A DNA stretch of 64,000 bases, from the NCBI GenBank assembly GCA_026399875.1, contig JAPLQF010000032.1:1-64000 (forward strand), written 5' to 3'. Below are positions 48,138 to 57,600 of this stretch, piece by piece. The notes under the pieces were generated by a model. The model made no database searches. It was not told the origin of the DNA and saw nothing but the letters and a program-made list of their open reading frames with translations. A program made the position numbers and the translations under genes. Origin of the DNA: Burkholderiales bacterium (GTDB taxonomy: Bacteria; Pseudomonadota; Gammaproteobacteria; Burkholderiales; Burkholderiaceae_E). Each line of letters opens with the position of its first letter. Positions within the stretch are counted from its first letter, which is position 1.

Positions 48138-48173
48138 GTGAGGCTTTGCCTGGCGATGCGCCGCGCGCGTGGC

Positions 48174-48491
48174 TCAGTGCCCTGGCATCACCTTAAGACC
48201 TATCCAGGCAGCCAGCGTCACAGCGTTGACCGGCACGGTCAGCACGAACGAAGCGAAGAAAAAAAGCGTCAGCGGCGCCGGCGCATGCATTTCGATCGCC
48301 CAGCCGATCAGATAACAGAGCATGCCAAGGGCGGTCCAGCGCCGCAGATAGGTCGGCAGCCAGCATGAATGCGTGCGGTTGTAGCGAATCGCGGCGGCAC
48401 GCTCAAGCAGATTGCCACGACTGGCATCTCTGAAAAGCCAGCCATAAAACCAGTAGCGGTAAAGCAGTTGAGCGAAGCTGCTTGTCTCCAT
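48174..48491 (-). CDS. Small membrane protein of unknown function
   Basis: 105-aa protein with a start at 48491 behind GAGAGGG. The first 50 residues are basic and aromatic (LLYRYWFYGWLFRDASRGN), and two hydrophobic helices lie about 52-68 and 74-96. Not recognised as a known family; the N-terminal aromatic and basic motif may bind membranes. It runs opposite to groEL and to the dehalogenase gene. Confidence 0.75.
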   Translation of the reverse strand: METSSFAQLLYRYWFYGWLFRDASRGNLLERAAAIRYNRTHSCWLPTYLRRWTALGMLCYLIGWAIEMHAPAPLTLFFFASFVLTVPVNAVTLAAWIGLKVMPGH

Positions 48492-48656
48492 GGTCGCCCT
48501 CTCTTTCTCGTCTGAAGCCAGCCTATCACCGGATTGCGCCGGCCAGGCAGGCAACCCGTCGGAACGACCGGCGGCGGCCTTGCGCGCCGAACCGATCAGC
48601 TTGCTCTGCCTCGTCAGGCGACAATCTGGCACGGACCGCCCTGCGAGACATTGACC

Positions 48657-49550
48657 ATGGACATTCTTCGCACACCTGCCGAACGCTTCGAGTCGGTGCC
48701 CGACTTCAATTGGCCGATCACCTATATCGACGATCTGCCCGGCTACCAGGGACTTCGAACCGCAGTGCTCGATACCGGCCCCGGCAAGGCCGCGGGCACC
48801 TTCCTTTGCCTGCATGGCGAGCCGACCTGGAGCTTCCTCTATCGCAAGATGATCGCTGTCTTCGTGGCGGCCGGACACCGCGTGGTCGCACCCGATCTGA
48901 TTGGCTTCGGTCGATCGGACAAGCCGTTTGACGATGCGGTCTATACCTTCGACTTTCATCGCGGACACCTGATCGCTCTGCTGGAGCGCCTTGATCTGAA
49001 CGAGCTCACCCTGGTATGCCAGGACTGGGGCGGCATTCTCGGTCTGACACTGCCCATGGTCTTTCCGGATCGTTTCGACGGACTGGTCGTGATGAACACC
49101 ATGCTGGGCACCGGCGATCAGCCGCTGTCGAAGGGCTTCATCGACTGGCGCGCCTATGTCGCCAGGAACCCGGACCTCGATTGCGCAAGGCTGCTTGCCC
49201 GCTCGACGCCTTTCCTTAATGCTGCCGAAGCAGCGGCCTATGACGCGCCTTTTCCGGACGTGCGCTTCAAGGCAGGCGTGCGGCGCTTTCCGCAACTTGT
49301 ACCCGATCATCGCGACACGCCCGGCGCCGCGACTTCGCGCCTGGCGCGAGACTGGTGGCAAAACGCCTGGACCGGCCGAACGCTGATGGCAGTCGGCCTG
49401 GCCGACCCGGTACTGGGCGAGGCGGTCATGGCCAACTTGCGCCAGTCGATCCGCAACTGTCCGGCACCAATGCTGATTGCCGACGCCGGCCATTTCACGC
49501 AGGAATGGGGCGGCCCGATCGCCGAGGAAGTCATCAGACGCTGGACTTGA
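48657..49550 (+). CDS. Haloalkane dehalogenase, DhlA-like (HLD-I) alpha/beta hydrolase
   Basis: 297 aa. The loop LCLHGEPTWSFLYR is diagnostic of haloalkane dehalogenases. Nucleophile Asp123 in VCQDWGG is followed by the halide-binding Trp124, a second candidate halide Trp is at 164 (GFIDWRAYV), the acid is Asp250 (VGLADPVLG) and the base His279 (ADAGHFTQEWG). The cap segment FPDVRFKAGVRRFPQLV also resembles DhlA. This set matches subfamily I. Physiological substrate unknown; the genomic context gives no haloacid pathway. Confidence 0.9.
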   Translation: MDILRTPAERFESVPDFNWPITYIDDLPGYQGLRTAVLDTGPGKAAGTFLCLHGEPTWSFLYRKMIAVFVAAGHRVVAPDLIGFGRSDKPFDDAVYTFDFHRGHLIALLERLDLNELTLVCQDWGGILGLTLPMVFPDRFDGLVVMNTMLGTGDQPLSKGFIDWRAYVARNPDLDCARLLARSTPFLNAAEAAAYDAPFPDVRFKAGVRRFPQLVPDHRDTPGAATSRLARDWWQNAWTGRTLMAVGLADPVLGEAVMANLRQSIRNCPAPMLIADAGHFTQEWGGPIAEEVIRRWT

Positions 49551-49575
49551 ACCGCTCAGGCTGATTGTTCGCCTC

Positions 49576-49645
49576 GGTACCTGAGTCTTGGTACCTGAGT
49601 CTTGGTACCCGGGTCTTGGTACCCGAGTATTAGTACCCGGGTCTT
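49576..49645. repeat. Five tandem 14-bp repeats upstream of the RHS gene
   Basis: Units of consensus GGTACCYGRGTCTT start at 49576, 49590, 49604, 49618 and 49632. Units 1 and 2 are identical; units 3, 4 and 5 differ at one to three positions. Each unit but the last contains the palindrome GGTACC, and units 3 and 5 contain CCCGGG. The period is not a multiple of three, so it is non-coding. It lies after the dehalogenase stop and about 85 bases before the RHS start. Confidence 0.9.
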
Positions 49646-49654
49646 AGGCAATCA

Positions 49655-49666
49655 GCTCAATTGAGC
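49655..49666. promoter_or_regulatory. 12-bp palindrome upstream of the RHS gene
   Basis: GCTCAATTGAGC is a perfect 12-bp palindrome 10 bases after the last repeat and 64 bases before the RHS start. A dimeric regulator or a short hairpin could use it. The pairing of a repeat block with a palindrome suggests a composite control region. Confidence 0.55.
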
Positions 49667-49730
49667 GGATCGCCGCGATGCGCAAGGATTTCCGATCACC
49701 GGGCAGTGCCCGCTTTCGGATCTCCTCACC

Positions 49731-50540
49731 GTGCAGCTCACACTTCGATCACCGCGCCGCCGGCATACGCCGCCGGTCGCATTGACAGCCATTTACTCGG
49801 CGCTCGCGGTCGGCCTTGTCGGCTTGGGGCTGCTTGGCCTGTCGCCTGTCATGGCTCAGGGCACCTGTGGCGCAGCAGGCGGGCCGCCCGCAGGCCCGGG
49901 CTCGTCGGTCTGCAACTTTGCCGACGAAGCCACCGGCCTGCGCGCAGGTGGTGTTGCCACCGGCGCAGGCAACCCGGTCGATCTGGTCACCGGCAACAAA
50001 TATCGGCACGAAGTCGATCTTCGGGCTGCGGCCATCGTGCCCTTCGTACTGGCTCGGCACTACAACAGTCGCCATCGCTTCGACGGCCCGCTGGGCGTCG
50101 GCTGGAGCCACTCCTTCCAGACCCGGCTCGTCCCGACCCGCTCCGGCACACGACGCGAGTTGCAGATCATCCAGGGCGACGGTCGACGTGTGGTCTTTCG
50201 TCGCGAGGGGCAAGGAGCCGGGCACTGGCAAGCGGCCCGGATCGACGACGGCCTCGTGATCGAACACCGGCACCCGCGAGCCCTCGATGCCGAGACCGAT
50301 CGGGCCCTTGCGCGCGAACTCGGCCGACAGGCGATGCGCCAGCTGCATCAGATATCCGGCATCACGCACGACCGCGTGCGCTGGACCTGGCGATGGCCAG
50401 GCGGCCGATCGCTGCAATTCGATAACCGGGGTCGGCTGGTGGCCGTGCTTCGAGATGACATGACGATGATCCGGCTGCATTACAGCGAGGCCGGCCGGCT
50501 TGAAGGGCTCATCGGCCCCGACGGCTGGCGCATCGACTGA
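49731..50540 (+). CDS. RHS-repeat protein, N-terminal part (frameshifted from the following part)
   Basis: GTG start. Residues 1-43 are a strong signal peptide (basic RSPRRRH, hydrophobic core, SPVMAQ). The next region, about residues 77-130 (GAGNPVDLVTGNKYRHEVD, LGVGWSHSF), is the DUF6531-type domain found before RHS repeats, then the first RHS repeats (FDNRGRLVAVLRD). A TGA at 50538 cuts the frame in the middle of a repeat; the next frame continues the protein at once, so one extra base near 50520-50540 is likely. The combined gene would be about 1620 aa. Confidence 0.82.
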   Translation: MQLTLRSPRRRHTPPVALTAIYSALAVGLVGLGLLGLSPVMAQGTCGAAGGPPAGPGSSVCNFADEATGLRAGGVATGAGNPVDLVTGNKYRHEVDLRAAAIVPFVLARHYNSRHRFDGPLGVGWSHSFQTRLVPTRSGTRRELQIIQGDGRRVVFRREGQGAGHWQAARIDDGLVIEHRHPRALDAETDRALARELGRQAMRQLHQISGITHDRVRWTWRWPGGRSLQFDNRGRLVAVLRDDMTMIRLHYSEAGRLEGLIGPDGWRID

Positions 50541-53500
50541 ATACATCGAACACGAACAGGGCACACGCCTGGTGCGCGTGCTTCAGAACAGCTCGCCGCT
50601 TCTCGACTGGCGTTATGACTCGACCGGGCAACTGGCCGAAGTGCAGTGGCCGGACGGGCGCAGGCGCCGCTACGAATACCGCGATGCCCACGACCCATTG
50701 CTGCTGACCGATGTCCTCGATCTCGGACCCGAACCCGACGCCACGGCGCGATCGACCGCCAGGTATCGCTATGACGATCAGGGTCGCGCCATCGCAACCA
50801 CCGAGGCCGACGGTGGGCCGACCCTCGAGATCAGCTATCCAGGCCGGAAGGCAAACGCACAGACCGGCATCACCATCGTCACCGACAGCGCCGGGCGCAG
50901 GGTGCGCTATACCTGGCTCTATCAGCGCCATGACCATCTCTCACACCTGCTCGAAGCACAGGGCGAAGCCTGCAGCAGTTGCCCGCCCTCACCACGTCGC
51001 TATGCCTACGACGCGAAACAGCGCCTGAGCCGTGTCGAGGCACCACAGGGTGTGCTGCAGATCGATCGCGACCCCACAGGACGACCGGTACAAGCCTGGC
51101 ACAGCCCGACAGCGGGCGGCGAACGCAGGATCCTGTGGCGGGTGGCCTATCCCGGCCGAGATCGGCTCGCAGGGCCGATCCGCATCGAGCAGCCGTCTGT
51201 AGCGCCGGGGCGATGGCATCGCATCGATATCCGGCGCGACACCCTCGGCCGCCCGACTGATGTCATCGAGGAAGGGTTCACGCCAGTGGCCGGTATCGGC
51301 TCGGCCATCACCTATGCACGGCTTTCAAGACACTTTTCGCTCGGGCACCGAAAACCGCTCGAAGGCTCGCGGTTCAGCGGCCGTCAGCAACCCAGCGAAT
51401 GGCTGAGTGCGCTGGCCTGGGTCGACGGACCGCAACCTGGCCGATCAGACCGTCTTGCCATCAGCCAGGAAGGCGACTGGCTGAGCGTGTCGGGGGCCGA
51501 TCGGCCGACTGAATCGCTGAACGTCGGCCAGCGCTGGATCCTGCAGGAGCATCGGTCGGCACGTGGGGGCACCAGCCTCATGCTGCCCAACGACCCGACG
51601 AAACACTGGCTCGGTGGCCCGACCATCGTCAGTGCCTCCAACGGCCGTCAGGGTATCGACTTTGCCTACCAGCCCTTCGGCAAGCTCGAGGCCATCGTGC
51701 GACACGACTTCACGCTGGGTCGTGAAGTACGGGTGACTGCCGACGATCCTCCCGCCGGCCCCGCACTTCGTGCGCTCGCGCTCTGGCGCGGGCTGCCGAC
51801 CGCCATCGCTCTGGCCGATGGCAGCGTGTTTTCTCGAGGTTTTGACGATTTCGGTCGCGTGGTCTTCATCGACCAGCCAGGTGAGCCCCGTCAATGGGCC
51901 GACTATGACGCCTATGACCGGCTGGTCAGGCACCGTCCGGGCGATGGCAGCGTGCTCGACTATCGTCGCGATGCTGCAGGGCGCCTGATCGAATCAACCC
52001 GCATCGTCGGCGCAAAAAAGACGCTTCTCGGCCGCTATACATGGCGCGGCGCAGAGCTGATCGAGGCCTCGAACGACAGCGTCTCGATCCGATACAGCCG
52101 CGACCACCTCGGCCGTCTGAACGGTGCGGAACATCGCTTTGCCGCCCGTCCCGATGCGCCCCTTCGTTATCAATGGCACTACAACTTCGCCAGCCGGGTG
52201 AGCGGCGAGGCACTGCCTGGCGGCGTGCTGGTGCACTACCGCTATCGCGATCAAGAGGTCGTGGGCCTCACCGTCGAAGGTCTGGGCGGTGCCGATATCG
52301 AGGTCGATGCCGAAGCATTGCGGGTACCGATCAGTCTGATATCCCCACCGTCAAGCCCGCTCGCCTCGAATGGCGCGTCTTCCCAGAACCCGAAGCCGGT
52401 ATTCGAAGGCGGCCATCTGGTGGCGGCTGCGGGTTCGCGTTATGTCGATGACCCGCATGGCAGGCGGGCAATCAGACAGACAGTCAAAGGGACAATCCGG
52501 CCGCCTGCAAACGCTGCCCCAATGACTCCTGCCGAGGCCCGATTCGTCCACCAGGACTGGCGCCTGCGTGGCGAACAGGAGGGCGATGGCGGTCTGCGTC
52601 ATTGGCTGTGGGCCGGGGCGCGCCCGGTCGCCCTGATCGACTCGGGTCGACTTTATCGGATCGTCACTGACCAGCGCGGCGCACCGGTACGCGCGATCGA
52701 TGAACGCGGCGAGACCGTCTGGTCGGCCCGATACGATCGACTGGGCCGAGCATTCATCGACCCCGGCGCAATGATCGACATCAGGCTGCGTCTGCCCGGA
52801 CAGTACTTCGATGCCGAAAGCGGCTGGCACTACAACCATGCACGGACCTACGATCCGTCGAACGGGGTCTATCTGGAAGCCGATCCGCTGGGTCTGCAAA
52901 CCGGCTACCGCAGCCGCGACAGCCTGAGGCTGTATGCCGAAGGCGATCCGATCACCGGGCTCGACCCCTGGGGTCTGGCCCGGCTCACCTGGTTCGCACT
53001 GACCACTGGCGCACAGGGTCGCCCGCTCGGGCAGACCCAGGGTTTCGATCTGGCGCGCTGGTCCTTCATGATCGAAGACATCCTGCCGGTACCGCTCTTT
53101 GGCAATAACCTCACGCGGCCTCAACCGTCCGGCATCGACGGACTGCTCTTCGACCCCTGGGGCGATTTCATCGCAGGTCGGGGCCCGCCCAGCCCTGCCA
53201 CCGGCAATGGTGTCGATGCCATCGCCTGGACAGGCACCACCGGGCGTCAGGTCTTTGCCTCCTTTGCAGCGCACTACGGTGGCGCATTGGCCTCACCTGC
53301 ACGCTTCGTGATTGAAGGCTTCGACGATGTACGAGCCGGCGCACTGGCACTGATTCTGTCGGCCAGCCCGTCACAACGCCGAATGTGCATCGACCGCACG
53401 ATGGCCAGCCTGCCGGGGATCGACCTCGGGCCGGGGCAGCCCTTGCTCACGCCGAGCCTTCCCGATCGGCGCGGACCGGCACGCGTGCTCGAATGCCGGC

Positions 53501-54594
53501 CGGCATCGGCCGTGCCGGTGACCTACCAGGATGAGCTCGAGCGCAGCCGAGTCGAGCGCTATCAGGCGGCTGCTGAACTGCAGGAGAGCCCATCGGCGTC
53601 GATCGGCGAGAACTGTGCGAGCAGTGCCGGGTGTCCCAGCCGGGCACGCATCGAAGTCAATGGCCATGCCTATTACGCGTCGTATGGCCGCACACAGTTC
53701 ACCGTCACCACCTTTCTTGCCGAACTCATGCGCCTGACCGATCCGGCTGAAGGCGACGAGGCTGCGGCGCTTCGCAAGGCAATCGGTCTCGATACTGCGA
53801 TCGCACTCGACGGCCGGCCGGCAAGCATCAGCGACGCCCTGGGCCTTGCACGAAGGCGGGTCGATGCTGCCTACCGGGCCTTTGGTGCATTGCGCCGCGA
53901 ATTCGGTCGGGGCCTCGACTCAGCCAGCGCTGCGCAGGCATGGGAGTCGCTGACACCCGCACGGCGGGCGAGCTTCACCAAAGACACCGGACTCGGTCGC
54001 GATGTCTTCATCGACATGCTGGGCTATGTCGCCACCGGCGTGGGTGCGCGCACCGAAGAAGAAGGTCGTCATGCCCTCGCAGCGTCGGCTGCGGCGACGG
54101 TTAACATCATGCCGTCAGGTTCGGGGACTGCCTCTTCATTCAGCGACTGGCTGGTCGGACTTTTCTCTTCAACAGACGCCTACGACCATGTTTCACGGGC
54201 ATTCCTGCGCGACAACCTGCGCCGGGTCCTGTCCGCTCCAGCCCTGGCCGGCCACTTCGTCAATTCCGCCCAGCCCGGCACCCAGGCCTGGATCAAGCGC
54301 CAGGACGCGATCGAAACCGAACTCGCCAAGCGGGTTGCCATGCTCCACAACTCTGGGCTCACGAAGCTGGCCACCTCACCCAAATTCGAGGAATGGCTGG
54401 CATCTCACTCCAAATCGGGTGCCGGAAAGTATGTTCAGGATTTCATATCGACCGACACCCGCGGCAACTGGGAGGCACTGCGCTGCACCGGAGGACTGGA
54501 CGGGCGCCACGGGCTGCAGTTGTCTCAGCTCACCGCCATGCCGGCGTCTGCCTCCGCAGGGGCGCCGCCTGCAAAAAAGAAGGCGGCGCCATGA
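50500..54594 (+). CDS. RHS-repeat protein, main part with large unknown C-terminal tip
   Basis: 1364-aa frame continuing the preceding gene. YD/RHS repeats run about 50.58-52.80 kb (patterns such as YDSTGQLAEV and YDAYDRLVRH). The RHS core follows near 52.79-52.98 kb: GQYFDAESGWHYNHARTYD, GVYLEADPLGLQTG, and the closing GLDPWGLA. After that comes a 537-aa tip (52981-54594) without recognised domains, ending in a lysine/alanine-rich tail KKKAAP. A normal RHS tip is 100-200 aa. No PAAR, T6SS or immunity gene is adjacent. Export by signal peptide is likely. Confidence 0.8.
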   Translation: MKGSSAPTAGASTEYIEHEQGTRLVRVLQNSSPLLDWRYDSTGQLAEVQWPDGRRRRYEYRDAHDPLLLTDVLDLGPEPDATARSTARYRYDDQGRAIATTEADGGPTLEISYPGRKANAQTGITIVTDSAGRRVRYTWLYQRHDHLSHLLEAQGEACSSCPPSPRRYAYDAKQRLSRVEAPQGVLQIDRDPTGRPVQAWHSPTAGGERRILWRVAYPGRDRLAGPIRIEQPSVAPGRWHRIDIRRDTLGRPTDVIEEGFTPVAGIGSAITYARLSRHFSLGHRKPLEGSRFSGRQQPSEWLSALAWVDGPQPGRSDRLAISQEGDWLSVSGADRPTESLNVGQRWILQEHRSARGGTSLMLPNDPTKHWLGGPTIVSASNGRQGIDFAYQPFGKLEAIVRHDFTLGREVRVTADDPPAGPALRALALWRGLPTAIALADGSVFSRGFDDFGRVVFIDQPGEPRQWADYDAYDRLVRHRPGDGSVLDYRRDAAGRLIESTRIVGAKKTLLGRYTWRGAELIEASNDSVSIRYSRDHLGRLNGAEHRFAARPDAPLRYQWHYNFASRVSGEALPGGVLVHYRYRDQEVVGLTVEGLGGADIEVDAEALRVPISLISPPSSPLASNGASSQNPKPVFEGGHLVAAAGSRYVDDPHGRRAIRQTVKGTIRPPANAAPMTPAEARFVHQDWRLRGEQEGDGGLRHWLWAGARPVALIDSGRLYRIVTDQRGAPVRAIDERGETVWSARYDRLGRAFIDPGAMIDIRLRLPGQYFDAESGWHYNHARTYDPSNGVYLEADPLGLQTGYRSRDSLRLYAEGDPITGLDPWGLARLTWFALTTGAQGRPLGQTQGFDLARWSFMIEDILPVPLFGNNLTRPQPSGIDGLLFDPWGDFIAGRGPPSPATGNGVDAIAWTGTTGRQVFASFAAHYGGALASPARFVIEGFDDVRAGALALILSASPSQRRMCIDRTMASLPGIDLGPGQPLLTPSLPDRRGPARVLECRPASAVPVTYQDELERSRVERYQAAAELQESPSASIGENCASSAGCPSRARIEVNGHAYYASYGRTQFTVTTFLAELMRLTDPAEGDEAAALRKAIGLDTAIALDGRPASISDALGLARRRVDAAYRAFGALRREFGRGLDSASAAQAWESLTPARRASFTKDTGLGRDVFIDMLGYVATGVGARTEEEGRHALAASAAATVNIMPSGSGTASSFSDWLVGLFSSTDAYDHVSRAFLRDNLRRVLSAPALAGHFVNSAQPGTQAWIKRQDAIETELAKRVAMLHNSGLTKLATSPKFEEWLASHSKSGAGKYVQDFISTDTRGNWEALRCTGGLDGRHGLQLSQLTAMPASASAGAPPAKKKAAP

Positions 54595-54624
54595 GAAAAA
54601 CCGAGCTTCGACGCGCCGTGACAA

Positions 54625-57600
54625 CTAGGCCTGAATGCTGCGAATCGGAATCGGCTCGCGTCGCTTGCGTGATGGCTTGCCCTGCCATCGCGCCAGTCCG
54701 TCTTCCCATTGCACACGCACCTTCACCAGTTGCGACTCCTTGACATGACCGAAGCCGCGAATCTGCTCGGGCAGCCGGGCAAGCTCGATGGCGAGCTCGT
54801 GGTTGGCCGGCGCGAGCCTCGCCAGGAGTTCGTCGATGAGCACTTCATACTCACCGATCAACGCGCGCTCGGTGCGCCGCTCAAGCGTGCGCCCGAAAGG
54901 GTCAAACCACTTTCCGCGCGCAAACTTCATTTTTGCCAGCAGCCGCATGGCACTCAGCATCCAGCTGCCGAACTCCCGTTTGACCGGCACGCCGGTATTG
55001 GGGTCGATACGCGACAAAACCGGTGGCGCCAGGTGAAACTTCAGCGTCCAGTCGCCCTCGAACTGCGCCCGGATCGACGCAACGAAGGCCGGATCGCTAT
55101 GGAGCCGCGCCACTTCATATTCGTCTTTGTAGCTCATCAGTTTCGACAGCCCCTCGGCGACCGCCTCGGTCAGTCGCCACTGCCCAGAGTCACCAATCCG
55201 ATCGCCTTCAACACGGCGCACGCGCTGGACCCACTCGGAATAACGGCTCGCCCAGCCGGCATTCTGGTACGCGGTCAGATGCGCGACGCGACGCCCGATC
55301 AGCCGATCAATCCGCCCTGCGGGGTCGCTGTCGGACTGCCCGTACGGGCGACGCAGTTCAACGACCTTCGCGAGCCGCTTCGGATCAAGGAATTCGGCCA
55401 CCGCTTCACGATCATGGGCGATTCGCCGACCCCACAAGAACGCTTCCAGGTTGCTTGCAACCGACACCCCGTTAAGCTCGATCGCCCGCTCCAGGGCCCG
55501 GCGCTCCAGGGGCACAAAACCCTTCTGCCAGGCATAGCCGAGCAGCATGGGGTTCGAGTAAATCGCATCACCCATCAGGCTGGCAGCCAGCGTCGTGGCG
55601 TCAACAAACTCGGTGGCGGTCTCGCCGGTGGCGTCGATCAGATTACGCTTGAGCGCCTCAGCGGGAAGGGTCCAGTCAGGGTCGCGAAGGAAATCGGAAG
55701 TCGGCGCCACATCGGCGTTGATGATGGCGCGAGTCACCGCCGGGCGCATCTTCGCCAGCGCATCGTTGCTGGCCGAGACCACCAGATCGCAGCCGATCAC
55801 CAGGTCCGCTTCGCCGGTGGCGATGCGGGTCGAAAAAAGTTCGTCGGGTCGATGTGCAATCTGCACATGCGAGAACACCGCGCCGCCCTTCTGGGCCAGC
55901 CCGGCCATATCGAGCACCGACACGCCTTTGCCCTCGAGATGCGCTGCCATGCCAAGCAGCTGGCCGATGGTGACGACGCCGGTCCCACCTACCCCGGTGA
56001 CCAGAATGCCGTAAGTGCGATTGCCGGACGCCGTGATCTCGATTCGCTGCGGATCAGGCAGTTCTTGCAGCGCAGGCGGAAGGACAGCCGCCTTCTCGCC
56101 ATCGGCCGAGTGACTCACTCCCTTGCGCAACTGCCCGCCTTCCACCGTGACAAAACTCGGACAAAAACCCTTCAGACAAGAGAAGTCCTTGTTGCACGAC
56201 GACTGGTTGATCCGCCGCTTGCGACCGAGATCAGTCTGCAGCGGTTCGACCGACACGCACGACGACTGCACGCTGCAGTCGCCGCATCCCTCGCAGACCG
56301 CTTCGTTGATGATCACCCTGCGTGCCGGGTCCGGAAAACCCGGTTTGCCGTCGACAATCTTCTTGCGACGACGGCGCTTTTCACTGGCACAGGTCTGGTC
56401 ATAGATCAGGATCGAGCAGCCCGGCACATCGCGCATCTGCTTTTGCAGCCAATCGAGCTGATCGCGGTGATGAATCTCGATGCCGGCCATCTGGGGCAAG
56501 GACCTGACCGCCTCGTACTTCTCGGGCTCGTCGGTGACCACAACGATCTTCGAAGCGCCTTCTGCCGCCATCTGCGCGACGATCTTCGGAACACTCAGCG
56601 TACCGTCGACCGCCTGGCCACCGGTCATGGCCACCGCATCATTGAAGAGAATCTTGTAGGTGATGTTGACGCCAGCCGCAATCGACGCCCGGATCGCCAG
56701 ATGTCCGGAATGAAAGTAGGTGCCGTCACCCAGATTGGCGAAGATATGCGTCTCATCGGTAAAAGGCGCCTGGCCGATCCACGGCACGCCCTCGCCGCCC
56801 ATCTGGGTGAAGGTTTCGGTGCGCCGCTCGGGCATGAAGGTCGCCATGTAATGGCAGCCGATGCCACCAAGCGCGCGCGAGCCTTCGGGCACATGGGTCG
56901 AGGTGTTGTGCGGACATCCCGAGCAGAAGGTGGGTGTGCGCACGGCGGTGGCATGGGGCAGTGCCAGCGCATGCTCCCGGGCATCGATGATCGCCAGTCG
57001 CGACTCGATTCGCTCACGCAGATCGCTCGGCAACGCCCCTCCGAGCCTGGCGGCATACTGGCCCGGGTTGAGCAGCCGGGCACTGATCGCCCGAGCGATG
57101 ATCGCCGGCGAGAGTTCGGCAAGCGCCGGCAGCAGCCACTGGCCCCGAGGCATCGCCCATTCACCGCCGCGGCCATCCTTTTCGTCGAACTTGCCATAGA
57201 TGCGTGGCCGGACATCGTCGCGCCAGTTGTAGAGTTCTTCCTTGAGCGCGTACTCGAGCACCTGGCGCTTTTCCTCGACCACCAGGATTTCGTCGAGTCC
57301 GGTCGCAAACTCGCGCACCGTGGCAGCCTCGAGCGGCCACACCACGCCGCACTTGAAGACCCTGATGCCCAGCCGCTCGCAGGCCTCGCGATCGAGCCCG
57401 AGGTCTTCCAGGGCCTGCATGGTGTCCAGATAGGCTTTACCCCCGGTCAGGATGCCGAACCAGGCGTGCCCCGAATCGATCACCGTGTGATTGAGCTTGT
57501 TGGCGCGCACATAGGCAAGCGCGGCATACCATTTGAAATTGAAGAGGCGCGCCTCCTGCGCGAGTGCCGAGTCGGGCCATCGGATGTTCAGGCCGTGCGG

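Noticed and set aside
49576..49645. CRISPR-like or integration-related repeat block
   Set aside because: The repeats are contiguous with no spacers, only 14 bases long, and there are no cas genes, integrase or tRNA nearby.
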